A DNA stretch of 64,000 nucleotides from Shinisaurus crocodilurus (Eukaryota; Chordata; Lepidosauria; Squamata; Shinisauridae), in NCBI GenBank assembly GCA_021292165.1, contig CM037876.1, forward strand, positions 209,811,825 to 209,875,824, given 5' to 3'. Positions within the stretch are counted from its first letter, which is position 1, and every line of letters starts with the position of its first letter. Made by a program: the position numbers and the translations under genes. The notes beneath the pieces are model-generated. The model made no database searches. It had not been told where the DNA came from and saw only the letters and a list, made by a program, of their open reading frames with translations. Positions 46,405 to 57,484 of the stretch are shown here, in pieces.

Positions 46405-47260
46405 TGTCATTTAAATGCCAGAAAGGCCCTTGGTTGTTTGACATATTTATTAACTTGTGATAAAACCGAGTACTTTAAAAGAAAGTAAGTGTATGCTTGT
46501 GAGAAAAGGACTTCTGGAAACAGGTAAACCAAGGCCTCCAGTTCTGGTCCTGGTGAACCATATATGACTATAAAAAGAAGCTATGCACATGTGATGTGCT
46601 GATAGTTTCTGATACTTCACAAGATATACAAGTACAATAAAAGGTTTATAACTGCTGTGTTGAACAATTCAGGGTCCTCTGGGACTGTGCCTCAAAAGAA
46701 TTTGGCTAACTTTCCAACATTCTTAAAAGAGAATGCAGCAGGGGCTGTTGTAAATGCAATGACAGGTGGTCTCTATTTGGGGGGGGGATGTGATGCTTGT
46801 GTAGGAAAAAGTGTTTTGGCAACCCCTCCCACATCCAAAATATCAGTTACAAGAAAAGGTTATAATCCTTTAATCACTGTAGTGTTATGGAATGGATTTC
46901 ATGTGATACATGAAAATGCACATTATTGTGGCCTTACAAATTAGGATCAAAGCCCTTGAACGCTTACCCTTGTGCTTAACATTGAAGCATGTGAATAATC
47001 CATCTGAAGTTAAAAGCATATGTGGGTGAATTTGCAGAATTAAGGCCTAGGATTTGACTTTGCCAAATCATCATACGTTCCTCAATACAGCATTATAGTA
47101 ACATTGACATCCACTTTTTTGGGGGATGGAAGGAAATCTATGCAGCTGGTGGCTATTTTTTCCTTGTGTATTGTGGACCTTTGTACCCAGGTACAGTCAG
47201 CATCATGAAATGTTAGATGCCTTCACAAGTTACTGGTCACATTTGGTAGGAAAAACAAGT
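46405..47260. other. Unique AT-rich DNA, no gene seen
   Basis: A 95-codon open frame (46657-46944) has no recognisable domain. No splice or promoter context is convincing. Confidence 0.45.
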
Positions 47261-47261
47261 A

Positions 47262-47345
47262 AGGACTTATTTTCATAGATTTCATAGATCATAAAGTTGG
47301 AAGGAGCCTACAAGGCAATCAAGTCCAACCTCCTGCTCAATGCAG
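47262..47345 (-). mobile_element. CR1-like LINE 3' end
   Basis: The + strand reads TTTCATAGATCATAAAGTTG, GGAAGGAGCC and CAAGTCCAACCTCCTGC, the complement of the conserved CR1 3' terminus. Confidence 0.65.
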
Positions 47346-47349
47346 GAAA

Positions 47350-48285
47350 CTAGAGTAGGGGTCTCCCATCCTTGACCTGCTTAGCTTTCCACGCTCAGAC
47401 AAGCTGAGCCAGCGTAATCTTGTTGATCTGTGTAAATCAACATCTTTACAAAGAATTGGAAATGTTACTTTTCTTGGATTTTTATTTTAATGAGAAGTTC
47501 TATGATATAAATCTGTCACTCCAGGTATGTATTTGAAGATTACTTTATACCGGTAGTTCATTGAAATCAAATGCCATTTAACAGAAATATTATGAAGAGA
47601 AACATAAAAATAGATATATTCTTGCGATCGCCAGTCCAATTAATTTCCAATTAATTCTGTAGGAAGGAAGGCTTCTTTCCCTACTCCTCCCTCTTTTTGA
47701 CTAGGTTCGCACATAACTCTAATCTACCCAGGGTTTGTCTGACAGACAATTGAACAAACTGTTTTTGTTTTCTCAATTCTTAGGTGTTTGTTTCCCTCCT
47801 CCTTCGCCTGCTCCCTTCCTGTATCTCAAATGCCTTTGTGATGCTGTAGTACTGGCATGTAGAGTTGCTGTTTTTGTAACCACTCTTGCCCACCTCTGTA
47901 GCCTGGGGAAACATACAAAAAAAATCAATGGACCATGGGACTAATGATATTATACAAAAACAAAAGTGCATAAATGCATAAGAACAAAAATGCATAAATT
48001 TATGCACGCACCAATAAATAATAAGATTTTAAAAACTTTACTTTAAACGAATATATAGTGTACATACACCCAAATACTCAAAAACATGTATCATGAGCAA
48101 TATGTGCAACAATGCTTGAAAGGACACAAAGTAGCAACTTAATGGTACCAAACAAAGGGGTATTGTAACACACTATTCAAATTGTATCTCTGTTTGACAA
48201 AATGAACAATTGGTAAGAACCTTTCTCTAGAGTAAAGATTCAGTGTGCACATATCCATATAATCAAGCTCATATGTGCAACCAGT
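47350..48285. other. Unique AT-rich DNA, no gene seen
   Basis: A short ATGCATAA direct repeat occurs at 47965-48005. GGTTCGCACATAACTCTAAT near 47704 resembles the end of a DNA transposon without a visible partner. No gene. Confidence 0.45.
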
Positions 48286-48289
48286 GGTC

Positions 48290-48501
48290 TGGGTTCATAA
48301 TGACAACCCATGGTTTAGACAACCCATGGTTTAAACAACCCAGAGTTCTCAATAGAAAAAAACCATGGGATCTCTTTTTGGGTTGTTCATGTTTAACAAA
48401 GCATGGTTTGTTAGCACAGCTAGGTCTGCACATCATGACAACCCATAATTCAACAACCCATGGGTTAAATAAACCATGGGTTATTGTAATGTGCGAATCA
48501 G
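48290..48501. mobile_element. Miniature element built of AACCCATGG repeats
   Basis: Roughly eight copies of an ACAACCCATGG or CCATGGGTT motif occur in 210 bases, in both orientations. The ends GGTTCATAATGACAACCC and GGGTTATTGTAATGTGCG are imperfect inverses. Motif arrays near termini are typical of hAT-type subterminal transposase sites. Related in style to 55172-55826. Confidence 0.65.
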
Positions 48502-48504
48502 CTC

Positions 48505-49175
48505 TTTGCCTTATAGGCAGAGCTTGCATCAGAATGTCTTGCACTGACCAAAAGCCAGTTACCACTTACAGGTCCAGGACAGATGAGGTACAATCCAGCC
48601 ATTGTTAAGCATATTTCCATCCCATTGCTATTAATGGAAGAGCTAAGAACACGCATAATTATTTCCCATTGAAATCAATGTGACTTAAGCATGCATAACT
48701 TTGCCCATAGTTTTGATCACAGCTTGATATTTTACTGGAACTAGTGAAATATCATTCAGGTGTGGTAGCTGCAACTATGGTTTCATTATTAGGGCTTTGT
48801 GGAGAGTGTTATAATGACAACCTATTACGGTAAATTGCTCAGCTGGTTTTGTAGCATTTGCTTTGTAGTATGCTTAGGACTGTAGGCAGCAGCAGTAGTA
48901 ATTTTATTGTTTAGCGATAAGCCATAACAAAAACAGAAGGAAAGTTCAGAGTTGAGCAACAAATTTAGCTCTCAATTTCCTGGCCACCAGCACAAATAAG
49001 CAAACACACAAGGCAACATAATTTTCATTATCAAACAACAGAAAACATACAAATTCACTAGGTGTAACAAAACTCTTCCTGAGCCTAAATACAGATAATA
49101 CATGAAAGTATTTTTCATGTGGATCCTTATAAAAAGAATATTGGGTAGCATAATAGACTATAAGCAGAAATTACG
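48505..49175. other. Unique DNA with one degraded miniature element
   Basis: 48640-48715 (ACGCATAATTATTTCCCATT, then AAGCATGCATAACTTTG) is a diverged palindromic-family copy. Nothing else supported. Confidence 0.45.
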
Positions 49176-49180
49176 TATCT

Positions 49181-49420
49181 ACAGGGCCAGCCCCAAAAAT
49201 TTTGCTACCTGAGGTGGAGCAGCAAATTGTGCCTGCCCCCCAAAGTCAAGGTGTATAGTACCCAAAGCTGGTCAAATTATGTTGGCACCTGTGGCACAAA
49301 ATACCACAAGTGCTTCTCCCCATCTTTGGCAGTAAAAATAACTAAAATTTTGCCCTTTTGTGACACCAGAAATCGACTAGCTGAAGTGACTGCCTCACTC
49401 CACCTAATGTATGTAGCCCA
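49181..49420. mobile_element. hAT-like element, right end truncated
   Basis: CAGGGCCAGCCCCAAAAATT at 49181 followed by GCTACCTGAGGTGGAGCAGC is the left end of a familiar reptile element. The interior continues to about 49410 (GACTGCCTCACTCCACC), where the expected inverted right end is missing. Confidence 0.55.
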
Positions 49421-49949
49421 GTATCTAGCCAATCAATTTCCTCTGTCCTTTTACTATGATCCATCCTGCTGGATCTCTTAATATGCCCCTTTCATTACTG
49501 CTAAACAACTACTTAATATTGTTGTTAATTTCTTACTTTCTCAAGAAAGACTCAATGCAACTTACAACAAAATTAAAACATACAAAATTTAAAATGGCAA
49601 AAAACAATGATCCACTAAAAGGGTGCTCATGTGTCCTATTTTACAAAGGTTGATCCTCTATTTGAAGGGCTCTCCAGTCAAAATCAAGGTTCAAGATAGG
49701 GAATCATAAGAAGGGAAAGCAGGGGACTTAAATTTGCCCATCAACAGTTGCCACCTGGACAGCAAGATTGAACAGGCACATGGGTCACTTGGTCACTGTC
49801 TTTCCTGCAAATCTGTGTTTTCATTCGTCCTATGTTTTTGGTGATGTATTTCCTCTTATTTGGCAAATCATAAGTGCCTATCCTACTTGACAAAAGCAGT
49901 GTGAGAGTTGAAAGGTGGGTTGGTTGCAGTTTTACAATTCAGCTGAACA

Positions 49950-50440
49950 GATTTATTTATTTATTTATTTAATACATTTTTATACCGCCCAATAGCCGAA
50001 GCTCTCTGGGCGGTTTACAACAGTTAAAATCATAAAATACAATATAAAATATAAAATTTAAAACCACAAATTAAAAACAAACAGCAGAGCTAGCAGCAGC
50101 AGTTACAATAACGGAATTGAAAACAATTACAAGATTAAAATGATTAAGATGATTAAAATGATTAAAATGCCTGGGAGAACAGAAAGGTCTTCACCTGGCG
50201 CCAGAAAGAATACAAAGTAGGCGCCAAGCGAACTTCTTTGGGGAGCTCATTCCATAACCGGGGTGCCACAGCAGAAAAGGCCCTCCTCCTGGTAGCCACC
50301 TGCCTCACTTCCTTTGGCAGGGGCTCTCGGAGAAGGACCGCTGCTGCAGATCTTAGTGTCCGGGCAGGTAGGAGACGATCCTTCAGATACCCTGGCCCCA
50401 AGCCGTTTAGGATATCAGATGCTTTAATTGAAGGAGGACA
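49950..50440 (-). mobile_element. LINE 3' end (L2-like) with readable ORF2 C-terminus
   Basis: On the minus strand 50430-50162 translates without stops: LNGLGPGYLKDRLLPARTLR, later VATRRRAFSAVAPRLWNELP and FWRQVKTFLFSQAF. The 3' untranslated part holds GCCCAGAGAGCTTCGGCTAT and GGGCGGTATAAAAATG, then (AAAT)n. It is 5'-truncated. The open protein tail makes this the best-preserved LINE copy in the window, but it lacks the reverse transcriptase. Confidence 0.8.
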
Positions 50441-50444
50441 TTGG

Positions 50445-51635
50445 GAGACTGAAGTAGCAGAGTGGTGTGGTTTGGTCATATCTCCTACATGAAAGGCATA
50501 TGTGATGCAGCTGCTCAGTGTGGTAAGGTGGGATCCAAAATAGCAGAGTTGTTGTTGTTCGGGAACATGCATCTATTTCCCCATGTGATAGGACTGATGA
50601 CACTCATGTTGTATAGGGCCGAAGAGGACAGGAGCCAACACAGGAACTGGGTTTCTGTGGGAGGCAGATTGTTGAAAGAAACGGCTCTTGTATATCTTGG
50701 GGGGAAATAAGGAAAGGGTCAAACTATTATAACTTTAATGAAAAAATATAGGGAGGAATCTAGATTTAAATTACAGTAAATTTTTCAAAAGGTTATGCTG
50801 CTGTCCATAAAGGAAACTTATCTTTATGAAGTATTCAAACTTGTTATCTTTCTCTCTACATAACTTTAAAAGATTCCACAACTTTTGTAAAAAGTCAGTT
50901 GCAAGTTTATTGTTTTCTATTTGTGTTAATTAGGATTGCTTACAGAGCCATAAGGCTGGAGGGGAATGGGGAAATCCTTAAACTGCTTTAAGGGCCTGAC
51001 CTCTTGAAAAGTGCTAATTTTATTCAGTGTTACTATGGATTTCTAGAAACTAATGTTGGTGCACAGCATGGCACACACACAAACGTAAGGCGGTAGAAGA
51101 AAATACTAATTTGCTGAAATGTGAAGTACAAATTTGCCTAGTATAACTGCTTGCACTAATTCTGCAGAAATCTTTGGAATTTTTAGTATAAACGTAATAA
51201 AATAAAATACAGTCTGTTTGATCAGGCCCTGCCTTCAAGACAGATTTATCATGTCAAAATTATTTACATGCCACTGCTTTTAGTTTAACACTTTGTAGAT
51301 AAGGTTCTGGCATGCCTTGTATGCAGTAGAGCATCACCTGTGCTGTGTGAGTAGGTCTTAGATATAACCAAAGAGGATTTTCCTTAAATTAGCACTTTTC
51401 AAGAGGTCAGGTCCTTGAAGCCAAATTTAAAATATTTGACTTCTCTCTCCCTACCACCTACCTTTTGCAACACTGGAACAAATCTACATATGCACATTGT
51501 ATTTGATGCAGATATAAAATATTCTTATGTCCCACCCCATTTTTTAGAGTGTTCAAAGCAGCTTTAATATAAAAATTCTGTTGAGGAGCAACTATGAGGT
51601 GACAGGGAACCACAGAACATGCTGTTTTTCAACAA
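50445..51635. other. Unique AT-rich DNA, no gene seen
   Basis: An inverted pair is visible: GGGCCTGACCTCTTGAAAAG near 50991 and CTTTTCAAGAGGTCAGGTCC near 51394, with AGTGCTAATTT and AAATTAGCAC extending it. No gene. Confidence 0.5.
50990..51415. repeat. Inverted repeat, arms about 30 bases
   Basis: Left arm at about 50991-51020 (CCTGACCTCTTGAAAAGTGC, then TAATTT) pairs with right arm at about 51389-51413 (TTAGCACTTTTCAAGAGGTC then AGG). The loop is about 370 bases. Probably the terminal repeats of an old DNA element; target duplication was not resolved. Confidence 0.65.
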
Positions 51636-51641
51636 AATATA

Positions 51642-51902
51642 CAGTAATACCTTGGATTGCAAGTAACTAGGTCTGAGAGCGTTTTGCAAGACAAGCAAAT
51701 TTTTAATTTTTTTTTTACTTGATAAACAAGCAAGGTCTTGCAAGACAAGTAGTGTAGGGATGTAACCGCTCACCTCGAGCAGGCATAGCGGGCCGAAATC
51801 GGCCCTGCTCACACCCGCCAGAGACTCGTTTTGATATAAGAGTGTTTTGGATTACAAGCACAGTTCTGGAATGAATTATGCTTGCAATCCAAGGTATCAC
51901 TG
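51642..51902. mobile_element. pogo/Tigger-like miniature element, copy 2
   Basis: Ends CAGTAATACCTTGGATTGC and GCAATCCAAGGTATCACTG, flanked by TA. The interior contains GTAGGGATGTAACCGCTCAC and GGGCCGAAATCGGCCC, a GC-rich module also found inverted in copy 3 and absent from copy 1. Confidence 0.85.
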
Positions 51903-51990
51903 TACTCCAGAAGGGTGGTATTAAAATTGCTGCCATCGTAACCAAACCACAGGCAGCCATATTTGTGACATGATGACCCACACATTAGTA

Positions 51991-52361
51991 CAGTAATACC
52001 TTGGATTGAGAGCATAATTCGTTCCGGAACCGTGCTTGTAATCCAAAACACTCTTATATCAAAGCGAGTCTCTGGCGGGCATGAGCGGGGCCGATTTCGG
52101 CCCGCTACGTCCGCTCGAGGTGAGCGGTTACATCCCTACGACTACTTGTCTTGTAAGACGTAGCTTGTTTATCAAGTCAAAATTTATTTTGGCGGAATTT
52201 TAGGTTGCCTTTAAGATATTTTAAGATGTTTTAATGATGTTTTAATGATGTTTTTAAGATGTTTTAAGATATTTTAATAGTATGTATTGTGTTTAGTTTA
52301 GTTTATGTATTTTATATTTTTGCTGTTCCCCGCCTTGATCTAGACGGAGAGGCGGGTAAGA

Positions 52362-52406
<45 letters not shown>

Positions 52407-52493
52407 TATATTTATTATTATTATTATTTAAAAATTTTGCTTGTCTTGCAAAACACTCTCAGACCAAGTTACTTGCAATCCAAGGTATTACTG
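51991..52493. mobile_element. pogo/Tigger-like miniature element, copy 3, carrying a LINE tail
   Basis: Ends CAGTAATACCTTGGATTG and CAATCCAAGGTATTACTG, flanked by TA (51989-51990, 52494-52495). It is oriented opposite to copy 2, from which it is separated by 88 bases. A LINE tail of about 245 bases (52186-52430) interrupts it. Confidence 0.85.
52186..52430 (+). mobile_element. LINE 3' tail inserted in the pogo-like element
   Basis: The T-rich 3' region passes to CCCCGCCTTGATCTAGACGG and AGGCGGGTAAGAAATAATAA, then (AAT)n and (TTA)n. AAAATTT flanks both sides (about 52180 and 52430), a plausible target duplication. Confidence 0.7.
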
Positions 52494-52495
52494 TA

Positions 52496-52980
52496 CTATA
52501 AAGTCTTTCCCCTGACTTGGCTGTCTTTGAGTAAATGAAATGCTGTTACAGACAACTTGTACATCTTAGGTGAGACTCTCATAAGTAGGTAAGTAGAGCA
52601 ATGTGACTGCTGGCTCGGGTTCATCTGAACCACATGCGATGGCTGTCCTTAAAAGTCCTGCAAAATGAAAATGAACAGATGGAGGATGGCAGGAAAATGG
52701 TGGCCACTTTGCAGTCTGTTATTCAAAGCAACTTGTTTATGGTGCTTTGAGATAAGGCTAGCCCTGTCTAAAGCCAAACCAAACAAATTAGTTAGATGAG
52801 GAAACTTGCCATGGGAGTGCAGATCCCTGTGATGACTATAATGTTAAGGTGGCTACTTACGAATAGCTAAAGAAGAGGAAAATGCATCACCCAAAAAGAG
52901 GGCAAAAAAGGGTACAGATTGGCATGACATTTGCATATACTAACTGATGTGTTTAGAAACAATTACTATGACCCTGCAGG
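52496..52980. other. Unique DNA, no gene seen
   Basis: Ordinary noncoding sequence between two repeat groups. Confidence 0.5.
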
Positions 52981-52984
52981 TGGT

Positions 52985-53142
52985 GTCAAGAGCACACAAT
53001 GCAGGCCACATGCTGAAGCTAAGCAGGTATGAGCCGGGTCAGTGCTTGGATGGGTGACTGCCTGGGCTGCCCACATCTGTTCTCCTGCATTGAGCAGGGG
53101 GTTGGACTCGAGGGCCCCTTCCAATTCTACGGATTCTATGTT
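52985..53142 (+). mobile_element. 5S rRNA-derived SINE with CR1-type tail
   Basis: GAAGCTAAGCAGGTATGAGC and GTCAGTGCTTGGATGGGTGA then CTGCCTGGG match the box A to box C internal promoter of 5S rRNA with substitutions. The 5S 5' end and 3' end are absent. The tail GGTTGGACTCGAGGGCCCC and CCAATTCTACGGATTCTATG matches a CR1 3' terminus. This is a SINE and not a functional 5S gene. Confidence 0.75.
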
Positions 53143-53144
53143 TT

Positions 53145-53890
53145 GAATCGAAATACAATACATGCCAACGTACTGGGAAAGATGATTCAGTCTGCTGTCC
53201 AGATGGCAACTACTGATGGGCAAATTCAAACCCTCTGATTTCTTATGGTTCTTTATCATTAAACCAGACTTGGACTGGACAGCCCTTCAAATAGAGGACT
53301 GTTCCCTGTAAAATAGGTGTATAGTGATCTTGCATTAATGTGTGACCTGGTTTTAACTTTCTAGACCTTTGGACTCCCACTCAGCCTATTTTTCTCTGCA
53401 ATTTGTTTAGTTGGGGGAGGCCTGTATGTGAACTTTGGAAGAAACAGGTTGATTCTCCGCTGTTCAGGAAGAGCAGGAAGAAATGGTGTGACAGACTATG
53501 ATTTGGGAGTCATGGAAATATTGGAGCGGCAGATAGCCTCCCTTTCCTGAGAAGGTTGTGACTTCTGCTCGGAACCCTATTGAATCTTGCCTTAGTAGTT
53601 GCAAAGCAGAAGGAAAATACAGAATGGAGATATCTACTGCTTTTTGAAACGCTGGCTTCCTAATATTAATCTCAATATAACTGTATTTAAATGAGGTGAA
53701 CATATTTAGGAAGAATATAAATTGACATATGTAAGAAACTGGAATTACTATGGTTTGGTTTTTTAAAAAGTGCATGAACACATGAGGTCAAAACTATAAG
53801 CTTATATTAGCCAAAGTAGGGCACATCGTATAGCTTGGGCCTAGCAGCTTGTGAATGAGCTGATTTCTCAGAACTATATGCAGAGATTAA
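53145..53890. other. Unique AT-rich DNA, no gene seen
   Basis: A 105-codon minus-strand frame (53464-53781) has no recognisable domain. Nothing further. Confidence 0.45.
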
Positions 53891-54460
53891 ATTTCTGGGC
53901 TATTTTACACCACAGCTAAATTATGTTTCTACTTTAGCTTAGTATTGGGATTTGAACATGGCCCTTAATTGCTTCTGGGTCATCATAATTTCATATTACT
54001 CTAATGACAAGAATTGCTAAATAGCTCTGTCACCTTATTGACCATCTAAAGTGCTTAAGATTTTGAAGTGGACCGATATATTTAGATTCGTCTAGACCAA
54101 CGTTTTAAAATGCACTTCAAAAGAACTGTTGAGAACTTGAGCCATGATTTATAAGATTTATTTTCTAAAGTAGCAACCGCAAAAATAATCATAATACTGA
54201 AGCCAGCAGCAGTATTTTGAAAGAGCAGGAGCTAATGTTTGAGGTTATATATGGCCTATGAATGGAGAGATATGTTCCTGCAGTGATATATTTTTATTGC
54301 TTGCTTCTGTTTTTATTAAGGATAATGAAAACCTTCTGTCTGGGCCTGTGAACAAAACTAATGTGACCTTCCTTGTGACCCACCTGTTGTGCTTTCACAA
54401 TTGATAATAGTAACCTCATGTTAGGGTGATCTTGGAGAGTTAGCCAGCACTGTAGAAAAT
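53891..54460. promoter_or_regulatory. Candidate conserved noncoding element
   Basis: Repeat-free stretch with complex AT-rich sequence, including GCCCTTAATTGCTTCTGGGT, TCATATTACTCTAATGACAA and AATTGATAATAGTAACC. No open frame. Similar in texture to 26216-26712 and 41500-42890. Conservation is untested. Confidence 0.3.
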
Positions 54461-55165
54461 AACATTTGCATTTCTGTAGCTTTTAAACTTGGAACTGAGT
54501 TTTCTTTCCCTTTGAAATGAGTGGGGTGAAGTAACAGATCTAACAATATTGTGAACAAAAGCAAATATTAGCCGAACAGTGTGGTTTTTCATTGCTAGGT
54601 AAACTCCTCTTTCCAAGGCTTTGCGTTGTAGCAACAAAATTTGGCAGAAAAGGCTTTAGATTCTTAAGAGGCAGTTCAAAGACCACTCACACTGTTGTTT
54701 TCTTATTGGAATCAACAGGGCTTCAACAGTGTTGAATGTCTTTAAATTGCTCCATTAGCAGTTTCAGTAAACTCCAGCAAATGCTTAAAAAGAAAGATGG
54801 AAACACTTGTAAATGGGTGTAATAGATGCAGGCTAGGAATGTAGATTTTATTAAATGGGTCCTGAAAGTGTACACCAACCATGAAAGTGTTTGGTTTCCT
54901 TAATCCACAGATTCTACACAGATCATTGGATTCTGTGCTGAGTTGTGGGTACTTGCAACCCACTGAAATCAGCAGATTTAAACTAAGGTTACCTATGTGA
55001 AGACAGTAGCCACAATAAAGATAAAGTTAATTGTGATTAAATCTGGTTGAAACCAATAAACAATCTGTTCTGAATACTTCAGCCCTATGGGTTTCAATGG
55101 TATCAATGGTATTTAGAAATGGCTAATTTTAGCCAGCTTGGGACCAGAAGATGATTTCCTGAACA
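54461..55165. other. Unique AT-rich DNA, no gene seen
   Basis: No exon, RNA gene or clear repeat. Confidence 0.5.
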
Positions 55166-55171
55166 AGATAT

Positions 55172-55826
55172 TGACTGGGTTCATACAACACGATAAGCCA
55201 TGGTGGCTTATGTAGTGTATGGGTTATGGTTGCTGATTGATTGGCTTTCCTGCTATCCGTTGCTCCTGTTCGTTTGCTCGGGGCTGCCAACAGGCGATTC
55301 CAGGCAAGTGTTTGTTTTGTGTGTTTGTTCAGTTCTGTTCTGGAAGCTTCCTATTAAAGATGTGTTATGAAGAACTCTAAGCTTGCCTCCAGTCCTCAAT
55401 TTATTTATTTATTATATTTATACCCCGCCTTTTTTCCTGCAAGTAACCCAAGGCGGCTTACATAATCCTCCTCTCCATTTGATCCTCACAACAACCCTGT
55501 GAGATAGGTTAGGCTGAGAGTCAGTGATTGGCCCAAAGTCACCCAGTGAGTTTCATGGCTGAGCGGGGACTAGAACCCGGATCTCCCGAGTCCCAGTCCA
55601 ACACTCTCACCACTATGCCACACTGGCTATTTAGATAAATAGCGAGGACACTACAGCTTATAAGCCATGTTTGTTTCAGAGTGGCTTTTCGTGTTGTCTA
55701 TACCCGGCCAGAGTGACTTGTGTGTATAACAGACCATGCTGCTGGATTTCGACAACACAACAAGATGGTCTGAAACAAACATGGCTTATAGCAACCATGG
55801 CTTATTGTGCTGTGTGAACCCAGTCA
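55172..55826. mobile_element. Terminal-inverted-repeat element carrying a nested SINE
   Basis: The ends TGACTGGGTTCATACAAC and GTGTGAACCCAGTCA are inverted repeats, followed inside by GATAAGCCATGG and CCATGGCTTATTG. Several AAGCCATG motifs recur subterminally. The SINE at 55400-55629 lies inside. No 8-bp duplication could be read at the ends. Noncoding. Confidence 0.75.
55400..55629 (-). mobile_element. tRNA-headed SINE, copy 3
   Basis: Minus strand: AGCCAGTGTGGCATAGTGG head, GGGTTCTAGTCCCCGCTC B-box region, tail AAGGCGGGGTATAAATATAA then (AAT/AAAT)n. Full-length. Confidence 0.9.
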
Positions 55827-55949
55827 TTCAGACAAGAGTCCCACTTCCATTCATTATTGAACCCAGAAATACGGAGGGCTGCAAATAAAAGATTTTGAAA
55901 CAGTTAATTGAAATAACTGATTACTTAATAGATAGAGCAATACTTTAAA

Positions 55950-56188
55950 TTTATTTATTTATTTATTATATTTATAGCCCACCTTTTTTCCTGCAAGGAA
56001 CCCAAGATGACTTACATAATCCCCCTCCTCCTCTCCATTTTATCCTCACAACAACCCTGTGAGGTAGGTTAGGCTGAGAGTCAGTGACTGGCCCAAAGTC
56101 ACCCAGTGAGTTTCATGGCCGAGCGGGGACTAGAACCCGGATCTCCCGAGTCCCAGTCCAACAATCTCACCACTACGCCACACTGGCT
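55950..56188 (-). mobile_element. tRNA-headed SINE, copy 4
   Basis: Minus strand: AGCCAGTGTGGCGTAGTGG head, same B box, tail GGTGGGCTATAAATATAATA then (AAAT)n. Full-length, 320 bases from copy 3 and in the same orientation. Confidence 0.9.
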
Positions 56189-56189
56189 T

Positions 56190-57385
56190 AAAAGCAAGAT
56201 GGCAAACTGCTTTGAAAACCCTTATGAAAATCTCTTTTTGTAGTACATCCACATGGACATTTTGAAAGAGCTTGGATACATAATAGATGCACTTCTGACT
56301 TGTACACTGCATTTGCTCTGAAGTGCACATTTATTTGTCCTCTTCCTGCCCCACTCCACAGTGCAAAGCATAGTCATGCCATGGCATGAAATCTGTGTGA
56401 TTGCATTTTCAGCTTTGACTTTGGGAAGGGGGTATCCTTTTGAGATGTGGGAAGCTATTTGCCTTTTATGGGAGATTTTTGGGTCAGTTTAGGCTGCAGA
56501 CATACACCCAGAGTTTCCAAGGCAATGAATTCCTGCACATAGAGTTCCTGTATATGCAACAGCTTACCCATTAGCTTCAGTGGCAGGGCCACTATCCCTA
56601 GTGTTGAAGGGGATGAGGAGGCCACCATCTCTGTGTGAGTTCTTTGTGCACATCAGCATTCCCACAGATCTTTCATCAGAGACATTCCATACCCTCCAAC
56701 ATTTCACAGATGAAAATAGGGACACACGTGAATTTGTAAGAGGTATGGTTAAGCAACATGAAAGTGTGATCAAGAGGGTGTGGCCAGGCAACATGAGGGC
56801 ATGGCCAAGGGTATGGCCAGGCAACCGAAGGGCGTGGTCAAGTACAAAAGCTATTAGAGGAAACACACAAAATTATATTATAATTATTACATCATTATAT
56901 TATATATTCTTTTATAATATTTTATAAGTGGCTTTTGTAATATTTTTTTTACCTTATTTAAACCCTTAATTGTTGATATCTGGGGTTTTTTTCCATGGGG
57001 GGTGGGTGGGTCAGTGCTTGCAGGGCAATCTCTTTCTTTTTGTTTTAAAATGGTCAAGATTGGTACACATTCAACAGGTGAAGCTTACCCACCCACCCCA
57101 TACCCTCAAACATGGAGCTTCAGAGAGAAGGGGAAGTTTCTTGCATTTCCTTCTGACAGTCTGTAAACTCACCTGTTAGAGGCACAGAGTCAGCTCTGTT
57201 GGGAAATAAAATCTTTGGCACAATAAAGATAGGAATCATGTGATAAATACCCTCATTCATCTCTTCCTCCCTCTGTCCAGGCCACTGGGTGCAGCCTCCT
57301 TTTCAGCAGGTAGAGCGTGTGTGCACGCGCTCACACATCCTCCCAGCGTCTGTGTCTCCAGTGGAGCTGTTCGAGCCTAAAAAGA
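56190..57385. other. Unique DNA with a short GTGGCCAGGCAACA repeat
   Basis: Around 56770-56845 the motif GTGGCCAGGCAACATGAGGG and variants (ATGGCCAGGCAAC, GTGGTCAAG) recur about four times. The 100-115-codon frames spanning it on both strands are repeat translations. No gene seen. Confidence 0.5.
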
Positions 57386-57391
57386 GCTACA

Positions 57392-57480
57392 CTTAAAGGG
57401 GCCATGCCATGGGCAAAATTGCAGTTAAGCTTGCACTTTTAGCTTAGCTACAATTTTGCCCATGGCATGGCCCCTTTAAG
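57392..57480. repeat. Perfect 30-base inverted repeat, hairpin
   Basis: 57392-57421 is the exact reverse complement of 57451-57480; pairing continues imperfectly into the loop (AGTTAAGCT against AGCTTAGCT). TTAA occurs at both outer ends (TTAAAGGGG and CCCCTTTAA). The 89-base structure could be a tiny DNA element with TTAA ends or a structured RNA precursor. Confidence 0.9.
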
Positions 57481-57484
57481 GAAA

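Noticed and set aside
46657..46944. A 95-codon open frame as a small gene
   Set aside because: No recognisable domain, no signal of promoter or splicing, and a G-run low-complexity centre.
52985..53075. 5S rRNA gene
   Set aside because: Both ends of 5S are missing, substitutions are frequent and a CR1-type tail follows, so it is a SINE.
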